Assembly (NCBI GenBank): GCA_963678675.1
Contig: OY783194.1
Location: 12,963,635 to 13,027,634 of the forward strand
DNA length: 64,000 nt
Reading direction: 5' to 3'
DNA from: Xiphydria camelus
Taxonomy: Eukaryota; Arthropoda; Insecta; Hymenoptera; Xiphydriidae
Shown here: positions 10,690 to 21,559 of the stretch, in pieces
Numbering within the stretch: position 1 is the stretch's first letter
Layout: every line of letters begins with the position of its first letter
Notes under the pieces: generated by a model
Seen by the model: only the letters and a program-made list of their open reading frames with translations
The model's database searches: none
What the model was told of the DNA's origin: nothing
Made by a program: the position numbers and the translations under genes

Positions 10690-13600
10690 TCTTACGACGT
10701 GTCGAAGCGCTGAATGTGATGCTTCTTCACGTCGCAGATGTTCTCATCTCGCACTTCGTAGATGAGGCTCTCGGTGTCGGTATATAGCAACTTGGAGTTT
10801 CTCCGGAAAGTTTTGACCATGAAGTCGTAGTGGAATTCGAAGATGCACGTCTTGGACAAATCGAGTATGCAGAACCCCACGTAGATCGGCTTATTGAGTA
10901 GAATTTCGATCTTGTTGAGTTGCACGGCTACGAGGTTTTCTGCGCAAATGACACGGTTATGGAAGTTGGATTTGGCTATGAGTGCTTCGGCGCCGTATCT
11001 ACCCTTCCACTTGGTCACCAGTTTGACGTCGACACGTTTGCGCACGTTCTCCATAGTCTTACCAAACACCGCGTTTTTCATGAGTTTGAACAGATTCTTC
11101 TTAAACTCGTTGCGGGTTCGTTTCCTCATATCACGGTTCAGGTCGATGTAGCTCTTGAGCCATGGTGACTGGTTGAACTTCAAGGCTCTGTGGATGACGG
11201 TGAGCTTGAAACCGTGCTCGAGAGCTTGCCTCAAGTTTCGGTAGTGGATGATGTAGCGTGATTTCGGGCACAGAGTCGTCAGAAGCTCGGACTCCCTCGA
11301 TTCCGGTGGGTTCATCTGCTCCAGATACAGTGGAGATGAGAACCGTGGATCGCTTCCGGATAGTCCAAGTCCACCTCGAGTATGTAGCCGATGGGCGAGT
11401 CGTCGGGCACATTCCACTGGAAGTTGTCGCGGAGGTTCTCAACCCACTCGAAGCCTCCTCACAGGAGATGTAGCGTTATTGCCCAGCCGTACAGGTCGTA
11501 GTACACGAGGTACTTTGTCTCCTCTTCCGGATTGTAATCTCTTATGTAGTACTTGTTGGCTCGTGCGTAGCGGTTGCTGCACTGATCCACCTCTGATGCC
11601 CCGCTCAACGAATATCAGCATGTCGATGTCTATGAGCAGTTGCAGCTCAATCCCAGTGTACTTGAGCATGGCACCCCACATGAGGCCGGGTGTGGTGAGT
11701 GGTGAGCTGGGTCCAGACCATACGCTTCGAGACAGTTGTTGCGAAAGTTCTCGAATGCGTCGGCCAGCAGCAGGACTTCAGTTTTCAGGTAGAAGTCCGC
11801 GTACTCGCTCAGGGTTTCGATGTTGAATTCTCTTCAGACCCTCTGGGCGTGCTCGTAGTCCTCGTCAGAAATGTCGCTGCCGTTGCGATTGCTGTAAAAT
11901 TGCTCCTTGGTCGGCAACTCCGTCTTGTCCAGCTTGTTCCACGCATCGAGGAATTCGTAGGGGAAGACTCTTTTCCTCCTCAGCAAATCAAACTGCTCGG
12001 CTAAGGTTAGCGGGAACTCGCTCTTGATGATCTTCGGCTTTACGTGGTAAGACGCCAACTTTTCCGGTGACGATGCCATGAAGTGGAAGGTGTCGATGAA
12101 TCGAAGGGCGATATCACTGCCCTTCAGATGATTGGTGAAAGACACGTATCGCTCCATGTTCAGTGGCAAGAGGTTGATCCGGCCGTCGATGCAAGTGGAA
12201 ATTTTCTTGATGATCAAGTGACTGTTGTAGTCACTGAGATTGTAGAAAACGACGGGAATAGTGCGCGAATCCTGGTAATTCAGGTTACAGTCCTCCTGCG
12301 CTGCACCTCTGTATCTGATGGTGATATGGCAGTGGTCCCGAACTCTCTTCGTATTCAACGGTTTCCGACAAATGTTACAGTCCTCGAAGGCGCGGAAAGC
12401 CCTCTCCTATTCCACTGTGAGTGAGCCCATGGGTACGGGATGCTCGAAGACTCCTTCAACCTGCTCGGCTAGCTCAGAAAGTCCGCGTGTGAACCATTCG
12501 GCAGGTTTCGAGCCCCGAAAGCTATTATAGCGGGACAACGTGCTACATCTCACATAGTATCCCACTCTGAAGGACTCGTGCACTTGGCACACTCTCGTCT
12601 TTCTCGTCTGCTGCTGGTCAATATTCTTCAGAAGGCACTCAAAATCGGCGTAGATGATGAGCGGCACCTTTTCCTTGCAATTGAAATTCTGGAACTTCAA
12701 ATTGCTCTACATCGGTGTGGGCATCTTAAGCGTGCACCGGTTCATCTGGTTGCAGTTGATTTCGTGGACACTCAAGTCTTCGAGGCTTCCAAGGTAATGG
12801 AGGCAGCGATTGCAGATGTATTTCTTTCTATCCGTTCTTGAAAGCTGCGCGCTGACTAGCCGAGAAAGGTCCTTGATCCAGATGTAGTGGTAGATGGTGG
12901 GTGTTTCGTCATCCTCGTTCTCCTCCACCTCATCTGATTCCTCATCGGCGTAGCGATCTTAGATCATGAGCAGGTTCACATTCTTGTCCTTTTTGAGTGA
13001 GGTAACGCGGATGGGGGCGATCACAAAATTTTCCTTTCGCTTTTGCAGAGTGTAAACGTTGACCGAGACTTCATTCTGCTTTTCAAACTTTGGAATCTCC
13101 CACGGCATCACTGGAAAGTCTATTCCCACAAAGTCCTGTTCATTCTCATATGGTCTATACACTGATACACGTTTGGAATGATCATCAACGGGATGCAGTG
13201 CAGAAAGGAGCGCCCACTCAAAACACTGGTTGTCGATGTTCTACACGTTGACACATGCTTTCTTCATCCTGGTAAACTTTGGAAGTTCCAGATAGCAGCT
13301 ACCTCTCATATGGTTGTAACTGTTAACGTTGATAGTCAAATTAATTACGATTCGCAGCATCCAACCCGCCTCGCTCCTGGAATTCGCCCATTTGTCGGAG
13401 AATTCGGTCTCGCACATTTTTGGTGAACCACTGCTTCAAATTGGTAATCCGCATAATGGGAACATTCCTCGTGGCGAAGGTCTTCAGTTCGACGATCTCT
13501 TCGTCATTTTTGACGATGCTGTATTCGCTGTCCAATACAGCATTCACCTTCAAGGCGTTCTCTCTCTTCAGTGCGTTCTTAAAGCGTAGTGTGAAGAGAG

Positions 13601-13983
13601 CTTGCGTATCGTGTAGAAGGCCGTGGGGTCCAGGTTTCGTAAGTTGACGATGAATCCTGCGCGGATGCGCCCGTCGAACGCCGTCTGAAGATCTTCCCAC
13701 GAGACGCGATCTTTGCATCTCTGTTCGCGTTCATCCAGCTGTCCACCTCTTACGAGTCAACTCTTGAGTTTTCGGCTGTAACTTACTTGTCGAATGGCAG
13801 CCAGGTACCGTTGTTTGTCGGGCACCGACATTCCCTCTCGGGGCATCAATCGGCCGAGTAGCCGCAAACTCTCGGTCCCACGTCAGATCCATAGCATGAT
13901 CTCGGCGAGATCAACACACAAGCGATGAGCTCGAAGGCCTGTCGATAGATGTTTACGATATTCTTGCACTGATTGGAAGACAT
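10690..13983 (-). pseudogene. Protein-primed type-B DNA polymerase, Polinton/Maverick-like, decayed
   Basis: About 1,050 codons on the minus strand broken into at least seven frames. From the N-terminus: MSSNQCKNIVNIYRQAFEL at 13983; a block with NALKVNAVLDSEYSIVKNDE; FVIAPIRVTSLKKDKNVNLL; a Cys/His finger (YICNRCLHYLGSLEDLSVHE); exonuclease motif I in KVPLIIYADFECLLK; RDHCHIT with YRGAAQEDCNLNY; and near the C-terminus KLLYTDTESLIYE, the palm motif with the two metal-binding acidic residues. Such polymerases are coded by Polinton/Maverick elements and related viruses integrated in arthropod genomes. No integrase, capsid or packaging gene is seen next to it, so this is an isolated relic. It is described only as found; frames are shifted near 13860, 13330, 12945, 12700, 12400, 11830 and 11430. 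Confidence 0.88.
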
Positions 13984-14440
13984 GTTGTTCTTTCGAAAGC
14001 GAGATGTGACTGATGGCATGAGTGTGGTGACTTGTGGTATTTAAGCAAAGACGTTGTGGTAGGCGTGAGGTGGGAGAGGTACGATACCCAAACGTGTTCA
14101 TGCCTGTCGAGAAGCTATGACGTCATCACTCAGGAATGGAAGAACACGCGCGGCTCGGTCGGAATTGCGCAGTAGCGGCACGATAAGCCTGTTCGATTAT
14201 CCGGTAACGTCATCATGTTCCAAGGTCTGTCAATAATTCTGGGGAATCGGAAGTGGGCAGTAATGGCACATCCTTTGAAATTTGATAGCAAGATTACTTG
14301 AAGCAAGTCCGAACCTGCACGCGTGACGTCACCGCGATTCCAGAAACGTCATCTTGACGCGCGGAGGTCTGGGAGTGGGGGTTCGGATGGATAATTGTTT
14401 TAACAAATGATTGTAATTGTTTAAACAAATGAATTTGGGA
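13984..14440 (-). promoter_or_regulatory. Upstream region of the polymerase relic with repeated CRE-like sites
   Basis: Non-coding. It contains four ACGTCA-type sites: TATGACGTCATCA near 14116, TAACGTCATCAT near 14204, CGTGACGTCACC near 14322 and AAACGTCATC near 14345. A minus-strand TTAAATACC motif lies at about 14036-14044, some 55 bases before the ATG. This could be an old promoter of the polymerase gene; the assignment is inference only. Confidence 0.35.
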
Positions 14441-14454
14441 ACATGTGGGTGACC

Positions 14455-14830
14455 CAGAACCGATCTAGCTTACCTACTCTGGACAATGAAAACTACGGGG
14501 TGGAAAACCTGCATACTAAAAACTATGGCGTAAAATAGATCTATACACCATAAATACGAAGCGAAAGTCCTGGTCATATAAAATTATGGTGCGGTAGACC
14601 TGGACACCGAAAATTAAGAACAGAAAGACCTGAAGAACGAAAATTATAGAGTGGAATACCTGGACGTCGAGATCTACGGATAAAAGAACCTAGACGTTGG
14701 GGTATACGAGGCGAAAGACCTAAACTTTGAGGACTACGAGGGGAATATCTTATACGTCAAGACCTACGGAGCTAAGTACCTGGATACTAGAAACTGTGGA
14801 GGAGAATATATGAATATTACATTGAGAACT
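14455..14830. repeat. Degenerate tandem repeat, 33-36 bp period, copy A
   Basis: About ten diverged units with the pattern CCTGGACACCGAAAATTA followed by a GNGGAA(A/T)(G/A) core (for example GACCTGGACACCGAAAATTA at 14602). The same repeat makes up 40240-40760 inside a fold-back element. Units are too diverged for recent slippage. Confidence 0.75.
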
Positions 14831-14939
14831 TCGAAGTATACATAAATGGGACACCAATCAATCTCGTATATCTTGCGGGTTATCATGCCTGCATACAATA
14901 CACCGCAGACATGACCGCGCAATAGTCCGCGGAAATGTA

Positions 14940-15031
14940 TTTTGACACCGGATTCGTGATCAAGAGGCTAAATTACTAGGGGTAACATATATCGCATGAA
15001 AAGTATATACCATTTCTTTGTGTGTGACTGT
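14940..15031. mobile_element. Single arm of a CAGTCACAC fold-back family
   Basis: The 90 bp from GACACCGGATTCGTGATCA to TTTGTGTGTGACTGTG match one arm of the fold-back at 18113-18633. Only one end is present, so it is a fragment. Confidence 0.7.
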
Positions 15032-15329
15032 GTAATGAACGGTAAGAAACGATATGTAGAAGTCCCCTTGCAACGGAACAGTCTGGCTAAATAGAAAAGA
15101 AAGAAAAGAGAAAGCGAACGTTTCTAATATGTTCAATTTCACAATGCTTGTGGGTATACAGTATTTGTTGTTGTTCCATTGTCTGTGCTGATATAGAGAT
15201 TCTTTAAAAGCATGTTTACCTGTCACAGATATGGCATCTAGCTTTCCCTCGCGACTCCGTCCGCGTAAATCACGAGATAATATCGTTCCCTATTTTACCC
15301 CCTTGAGGGAGTGGTATATTCGAATGCAA
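15032..15329. other. No gene recognised
   Basis: AT-rich intron sequence without a supported feature. Confidence 0.4.
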
Positions 15330-15395
15330 CGTGTCAAAATTTCAAAGCAATCGATGAACAACTTTCGGAGATTTAAGATACATTTTTATTTAATG
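15330..15395. repeat. Left member of a direct repeat flanking a mariner fold-back
   Basis: ATGCAACGTGTCAAAATTTC and AAGCAATCGATGAACAACTT recur as TTGCAACTTTGTGTCAAAATT and AAGCAATCGGTAAAGAACTT at 16356-16415. The pair may be parts of an older host repeat family split by the 15446-16319 insertion or two independent copies. Confidence 0.6.
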
Positions 15396-15445
15396 TACAC
15401 CCTGTATTTAATGGAATGTATAACCCCCTTAAGGAAGTAGGTATA

Positions 15446-16319
15446 CAGGGTGACATTTTGAAAACTTGCCACCCCAATATCTCAGAAAGTTACCGAGATT
15501 TTCTAAAAAACAAAAATACGGTTTCGGCAGTCGAGAGGGGGAACCAAAATGACATAATCGGAGACGCTCCCACTCCAACCCCCTTAGGGGTAGCCCCACC
15601 AACTTTGTAATCTTAAATAGCAACCCGCCATGTGTGATACAGCGTTGGAAAGCTCTTTAAAAATGCTTTACAGCAACACCAAATTTTGGTATCTTTCGAT
15701 GAGTAGATTTCGCGCAAATCGAGAAAGAAACTGCCAGAAGTAAGTTTTGTCAATTTATTTATTAAAGGTCAATTATGTTACAATAAATTTTCGAAGTGAT
15801 TTCCATAATCTGATCTTACTCCCTGCGATTTCTTCTTATGGGGACATCTGAAATCTGTTGTTTTTCAAACTCAACTAACAAGCATTAACCAACTGAAACA
15901 GAGAATTATGCAAAAATGTCGCAAAATTTCAAGAACAACATTTGAAAGAGCCCGAAAAATCAATGGAAATCATTTCGAAAATTTAGTGTAACGTAATTGA
16001 CCTTTAATAAATAAATTGACAACTTACTTCTAGCAGTTTCTTTCTCGATTTGCGCAAAAACTATTCATCGAAAGGTACCAAAATTTGGTGTTGTTGTAAA
16101 ACATTTTTAAAGAGCTTTCCAACGCTGTATTACACATGGGAGGTTGCTATTTAAGATTACAAAGTTGGGGGGCTACCCCTAAGGGGGTTGGAGGGGGTGC
16201 GTCTCCGATTATATCATTTTGGTTCCCCCTCTCCACTGCCGAAACCGTATTCTTTTTTTTAGAAAATCCCTGTAACTTGCTGAGATATTGGGGTGGCAAG
16301 TTTTCAAAATGTCACCCTG
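15446..16319. mobile_element. Mariner-type fold-back element
   Basis: TA at 15444-15445 and 16320-16321. The arms (about 330 bp) start CAGGGTGACATTTTGAAAAC and are closely matched inverted copies, including GGTCAATTA(T/C)GTTAC near the loop. The loop holds a short mariner transposase C-terminal fragment (next entry). Confidence 0.87.
15809..15990 (+). pseudogene. Mariner-like transposase, C-terminal fragment
   Basis: Reads SDLTPCDFFLWGHLKSVVF, then QLTSINQLKQRIMQKCRKIS and a stop after NHFENLV. D-L-T-P-C-D-F-F-L-W-G carries the last catalytic aspartate of DD37D-type mariner transposases. About 60 codons remain, without stops, between the fold-back arms. Confidence 0.85.
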
Positions 16320-16690
16320 TATAAACAATAGGTATATAAAAACACGCTCGTATTCGATTGCAACTTTGTGTCAAAATTTCAAAGCAATCGGTAAAGAACT
16401 TTCGGAGATCTTAGATTTTGTACAAACGGAGATTACATTTTTGTTTATACGTACAGATTTGGATGCATTACAGTTCAAGAACTCAAATACTTGTATGCCA
16501 AACAACTTTAAATAGTTGGCAAAACAAAAAATGTATCGCACTTGGAAATTATAGTGTACTAGGCTCCGCCCCCTACTCGCTTCGCTCGTCAACCCCTGGG
16601 GGGCTATGCCCCTGCGCCGCTATCGCGGCTCTCCCCCAAGCTTGTACGCTACGATCTGCTTGTCAGAACGCAGTCATTTGTTGAATTTCC
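16320..16690. repeat. Flanking repeat plus GC-rich hairpin repeat, copy 2
   Basis: 16356-16415 is the second member of the direct repeat at 15330. 16562-16632 (GCTCCGCCCCCTACTCGCTT, GGGGGGCTATGCCCC, CGCTATCGCGGC) is an inverted copy of the GC-rich hairpin repeat at 6105-6200. Confidence 0.6.
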
Positions 16691-16825
16691 TGAATAATCA
16701 ACTTTATATTAATCAATCAATCAATCAATCTCTCTCCCCTCCCTCTCCTTCACCCCTCCCAACTATCCCTCTCTCCATATTCCCCTTCCCCTTCCTCCCG
16801 CCCCCTCTCTCTTTCTGATTTCTTA
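16690..16825. repeat. (CAAT)n followed by a CT-rich tract; probable LINE 3' tail
   Basis: TATTAATCAATCAATCAATC followed by CT-rich sequence closely resembles the 3' end of the LINE ending near 30670, so a severely 5'-truncated copy of that LINE probably ends here. Confidence 0.6.
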
Positions 16826-17071
16826 CTATAAATCTCTCTCCACCTCTTTCTAATAATGTGTGCGTATGGTCCTACAATGAGATCTGTTATCGGCTCCGAT
16901 GACGAGGGATGCTGACATTAGATGTGATTCGTGGAAAGGCTAGCGCGAGGCTGCTTATGTTTGGGAGTAAACCGTCAGCATCCATCGCACAGGGTCCGAT
17001 TCGGGGGATGCGCGGCCACGAGATGAACGGTAATGGCGTCGAATCACGGGATATGACAATACCCACATTCT
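16826..17071. other. No gene recognised
   Basis: Moderate-GC sequence between the LINE tail and the Sola-like element; nothing supported. Confidence 0.35.
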
Positions 17072-17130
17072 AAATGAAGGGGTGGATGGATAAAGGTGTT
17101 AATTAACATTTTGTTCGAAATTGAGATTTT

Positions 17131-17356
17131 TAATGGATAAAGGTGCTAAAGTCATATGTGAACTTAGGACCTTTATTCGTCGTAATTCTATTTACAGCTA
17201 ACGAGATACTGAGATGATGAAGGGGATAACTAACGCAGTTTGAATTTGTAAGCATTGATGAAGGTGTTAATGTTACTTAGCGCATTTATCCACTCATACA
17301 TATTTTAAATGTAGTACGCGCTACAGCGTTAAAGTTACTTAACGCCTTCATCCATT
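17131..17356. repeat. Subterminal repeats of the Sola-like element
   Basis: TTAATGGATAAAGGTGCTAA at the left and ACTTAACGCCTTCATCCATTAA at the right, with a further pair in between (GATGAAGGTGTTAATGTTAC, GCGCATTTATCCACTCATA). They repeat the core of the terminal inverted repeat and probably are transposase-binding sites (inference). They could also be read as a 226-bp MITE. Confidence 0.6.
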
Positions 17357-18112
17357 AAGATGTTGTGTTTGTTTGAGGTTGTCATTGTTAGTGCGCATAA
17401 TAACGATGTTACCACGTGGAAAGTTGATGGTGCAATTAGCGATAAATGAGAGTTCAGAACGTGGTAATAGTGTTATAGCGGAGGCTTTGCCTCAATGTGT
17501 AACACTTGAACATATTTCCAAAGAAAATAGCCGGGTTTCCATTTGAAATCGGCCCCAGAGCCGATTTAAATTTCTAATCAACTTTTCAAAAGTACTCGGC
17601 CTAAGTATATTTTTGCCAAAGTTTCGGACCATTATCCGCCATATTGAATTCGTAATGGCGGATCTTGTAATTTTCGTTTTCTGGCTTTTTTACCAAAACT
17701 AATCATCAGAAAAATTTGAAAAAATTCACAATATTTTTCATCATCATGATACACATTCTGGATTTTTTTTGCAATTTTTTCGAATCAAAATTCGCGAAAA
17801 AAAAATTGCGAAAGTTATTGAACGCTATTTTTTTTGGTTCCCATCGCGACGCAAACCCACATTTTTCACCAATGCATAGCCCATTCCGAAATACACTTTA
17901 TAGAATTTTTACAGATTTTTTCAAGGGGTGCGCGGGGGTTAAAATAATCGAAAAATATTTCATAATGAGTATTTCCGTCTATTTTACTCGCGGAGTACAA
18001 TTATAAAAATATTTGACTCGTAAAAATTATGTTTATCGGGAGTTTCAGTTAATTCAAAACCAATCACGCGGCATTGCAAACATTTTTCGCAAAAATACTT
18101 GCGAATAACTAC

Positions 18113-18633
18113 ACAGTCACACAAAAAAAAAAGTGGGTTATACATTTGATGCGATATATGTTATCCGTAGTAATGTTGCCTCCTGATCATGAATCCGGTG
18201 TCAAAATTTAGCCATCACGTCACTTTTTTTTTAATTTCAAAAAACCATCAAGAGGTCATGATTTTCAAAAACTTAATAGACATAAACCAAATCCGCTATA
18301 GGGGGTTTTTGGATCGCTGATCACGAATCTGAAATCGGATTTCAAAAATTTAAGATGGCGGATCCAATATTGCGGACGAGATTTTCGAAAATTTTGAATT
18401 TTTGTAAATATGACTTCATATTCGTCATCAGCGACCCAAAAAACCCCTTATACCGAATTTGGTTTACGTCCATTAACTTTTTGAAAATCATAATCTCTGG
18501 CTGGTTTTTTTGAGATTAAAAAAAATGTGACGTGATAGCCAAATGAACCGGATTCGTGATCAGGAGGCGAAATTACTACGGATAACATGTATTGCATCAA
18601 ATGTATACCCCACTTTTTTTGTTGTGTGACTGT
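18113..18633. mobile_element. Nested fold-back element, CAGTCACAC ends
   Basis: Left end ACAGTCACACAAAAAAAAAA, right end its inverse; arms of about 200 bp enclose TCGCTGATCACGAATCTGAA and AAGATGGCGGATCCAATATT, the same motif pair found in the Transib subterminal arrays. No coding sequence and no clear duplication. Confidence 0.8.
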
Positions 18634-18962
18634 ACTATCAATTATATGGATGTGAATGTGGATAGTTTCTCGCCTTCTCGTTCTTCCGTTCACTCTCATA
18701 TCCCCGAGTCTTCTTGGCGAGCTTCTCGCCGAAACTTCTCGGCGTGAGTGGGGAGCCGCCTTACTACTATCAGTCGCGCGCGTTACTTTGTCACGTTTGT
18801 GGATCGTGCAGCGTAAAGTGTGTTTTTGAAGTGAATTTTTTTTATAAATACTATCAGTCTTTAGTCGCAATACAAATCAAGCAGTGATCGGTTGAAGTAA
18901 AATCAAAGCATATCAATAGTAGGATGTATAAATGTTTTATTGATTATGCGCCAAATTCAAAT

Positions 18963-19168
18963 TAATATTTAGGCATTAAGCGACATTACTGTGAATGCGC
19001 AAATGGAAAACGGACTATTGGATGTTGTTCCCATGTCGCTGCTGTGATTTATTATTTGTCTCATGCACGGTATCTGGCGAAAATAGTTAGACCAGCGGAA
19101 ATACTAAGCCAATTATTCTTGAAAGAAGGCGTGACTGCAGTGATCAATGAAGATAGTGACGATGATTG
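18963..19168 (+). pseudogene. SWIM-type zinc finger fragment
   Basis: The frame reads RHYCECANGKRTIGCCSHVA, then AVIYYLSHARY and IVRPAEILSQLF, ending in an acidic tail EDSDDD and a stop. The C-x-C...C-x-H arrangement is a SWIM finger. A diverged copy with the same downstream VRPAEI motif occurs at 45838-46040. SWIM fingers at the C-terminus are known in several eukaryotic transposase groups; the parent family here is not determined. Confidence 0.65.
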
Positions 19169-20035
19169 AGTTATTGAAGAACATATAATATACATTATTC
19201 GAAAATCATGTAGTAAATAAAACACGTATTAAATAAAAAACAAGAGCGAATATTTGTCAGAAAAAAATTAAAATTCAGATTTCTTCATTTTTATTCCCCG
19301 TCACCGCGTGGTTGGTTTTGAATTAACTGAAACTCCCGATAAACACATTTTTTACGAGTCAAATATTTTTATAATTGTATTCCGCGAGTAAAATAGACGG
19401 AAATACTCATTATGAGGGATTTTTCGATTATTTTAACCCTCGCGCACCCCTTGAAAAAATCTGCAAAAATTCTATAAAGTGTATTTCAGAATGGGCTATG
19501 GCTATGCATTGGTGAAAAATGTGGGTTTGCGTCGCGATGGGAACCAACAAAAATAGCGTTCAATAATTTTCGCAATTTTTTTTTTCGCGAATTTTGATTC
19601 GAAAAAATTGCAAAAAAATTCAGAATGTGTATCATTATGATGAAAAATACTGTGAATTTTTTCAGATTTTTCTGATGATTAGTTTTGGTTAAAAAGCCAA
19701 AAAACGAAAATTGAAAGATCCGCCATTACGAATTCAATATGGCGGATAATGGTCCGAAACTTTGTCAAAAATATACTTAGGCCGAGTACTTTTGAAAATT
19801 TGATTAGAAATTTAAATCGGCTCTGGGGCCGATTTCAAATGGAGACCCGGCGCTATGCCCTTTCACAATAATCCATCCGATGATGTTTTAAAACATGAAA
19901 CAAGTAGTTCTACAGTTAGTACGACTGATGGAGATATGGGTGCTAGTAGTGTTATATTGGAACCCCTACCTTGAACAAGTGGTATACATAGGGTTCCCTC
20001 AGGTTCTTCGAAAAGAAAAAGAACAACTGTTTTAA

Positions 20036-20273
20036 CACTAGAATTACCGAATGGTCGCGCTTTATAAGACGGTCGCATTGGCGGGTGATTATCTCGTTAT
20101 CCGTGGATTTTTCGTTCACATTGCTATAGAACTTTTTTGTAGACCGAAATATACTTTACAAAAAAGTATTCTACCAATTTTGACAAAAACCTCAGAGGTA
20201 ACGAAATAATTGAGGTTGAATGGAATTCTGAATAAGACTCCGGTCAAATTGACCGGTTGCGGTAGTTCTAGTG
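20036..20273. mobile_element. piggyBac-type MITE (TTAA)
   Basis: Ends CACTAGAATTACCGAATGGTC and GACCGGTTGCGGTAGTTCTAGTG are imperfect inverted repeats, and TTAA lies exactly on both sides (20032-20035, 20274-20277). It interrupts the transposase coding exon shortly before its GTAAGT donor. Confidence 0.88.
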
Positions 20274-21559
20274 TTAACTTATAACAGTTATTTAACGTCT
20301 GGTAAGTATTGTATACCTACCTCCTTTAGTAGTATAGAAAACATCCAAATGTGTTATTAAAAAAATGTACCGTGTGTATTTACATTACAAAATTTTATTT
20401 CCTAGATAGCGACCAAGATTTTTCATCGGGCTCTAGTGATGATTATGATCCCAACGTTAAGGAGACAATCATTCAAAGTGATTCTAGTGAAAGCGACATC
20501 GACAGTGGAAACAAAAATGGTAATGCAATATCTTGAAACAATTTGTACGTGTATTACTAAAGCCGTGACCTTTTATCGCAGAACCTGCTCATCAGGCAGA
20601 AGCAATCATTAACGAAGAAGAAGCAATAATAATTCACCAAGAAGAAGCAATCATTCAGGACAAAGAAGCAATCGTTCACGAAGAAGTTGAAGAAATCCCT
20701 ATACAGGAAGGGGAAAAACTAGGAGGCGATCATGAAATCCGGAAAAATGGAAGAGAAAAAGTGCTGCTATGAGCAGATCAAGAGCGGAAGAATATATATC
20801 ACAAAAAGGAATTAAAATTCCTGCAAAGAACGTAAACACAGATGAGAACTATGTAGATGTTACATTAAGATGTAGTGAACAAATTTATGTCGAGACAAGA
20901 GTGGTGCTATTTAAAGAATGTTATGCAATGGATATTAATACTAAAAATGCTTTTATTTTTAGAAGCATTATTTCGGCTCCAATTAAACGCCAAAAACTAA
21001 ATGCCACAAAGCACAGATTACTTTCGTTCAAGTACTATATCGTAGTAAACGGCAGTCAAGTAAATGTTTGCAAATCAGCCTTCTGTGAGATTTTTAAAAT
21101 TGGAAAGAAAAAAATTGCTTTATTGCAAAGTGAACTTAAAATTGGACAATATCTGCTCCTAAACTTGACATGCGAGGAATGTACACGAATCGGCCACACA
21201 AATTAAAAGATGAAGTGCATAAGAGCATCGTGGAACATAATATTAATAGCTTTCCTTCTGAAGCATCCCTCTACTCAAGACATATTAATCCGCATAGAAA
21301 ATATTTGTCTCTATTATTAACAATAAAAAAATGTATTCACTATACTTTGAACAATGTGTGGGACAGCCTGAACATTTTAAAGTAAAGGAAGCAACGTATA
21401 GACATATTTTTTGCATATATTTCAACTTGGGTTTTGGTGAGCCTAGAAGTGACATATGTTCTAGATGTGGTTCTGGTAAAGGTGGCGAAAATCACGTAGC
21501 TATCTATAGGGCTGCGTTTTGAATTGAATTGTGAGGTGGCATCAACCGGGCGCTCAGTC

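Larger units (their letters stand above)
17532..19849. mobile_element. 2.3-kb fold-back element inside the transposase exon
   Basis: Arms of about 540 bp (17532-18075, 19310-19849) are inverted copies starting CGGGTTTCCATTTGAAATCG. Joining AATAGC (ending 17531) to GCTATG (from 19852) restores the interrupted reading frame, with a possible 2-bp GC duplication. The middle carries a second, nested fold-back (18113-18633) and a SWIM-finger coding fragment (18963-19168). Confidence 0.88.

Noticed and set aside
14455..14830. CRISPR-like array (period 33-36 bp)
   Set aside because: Units are degenerate throughout, with no constant repeat and variable spacer division, and the context is an insect intron.
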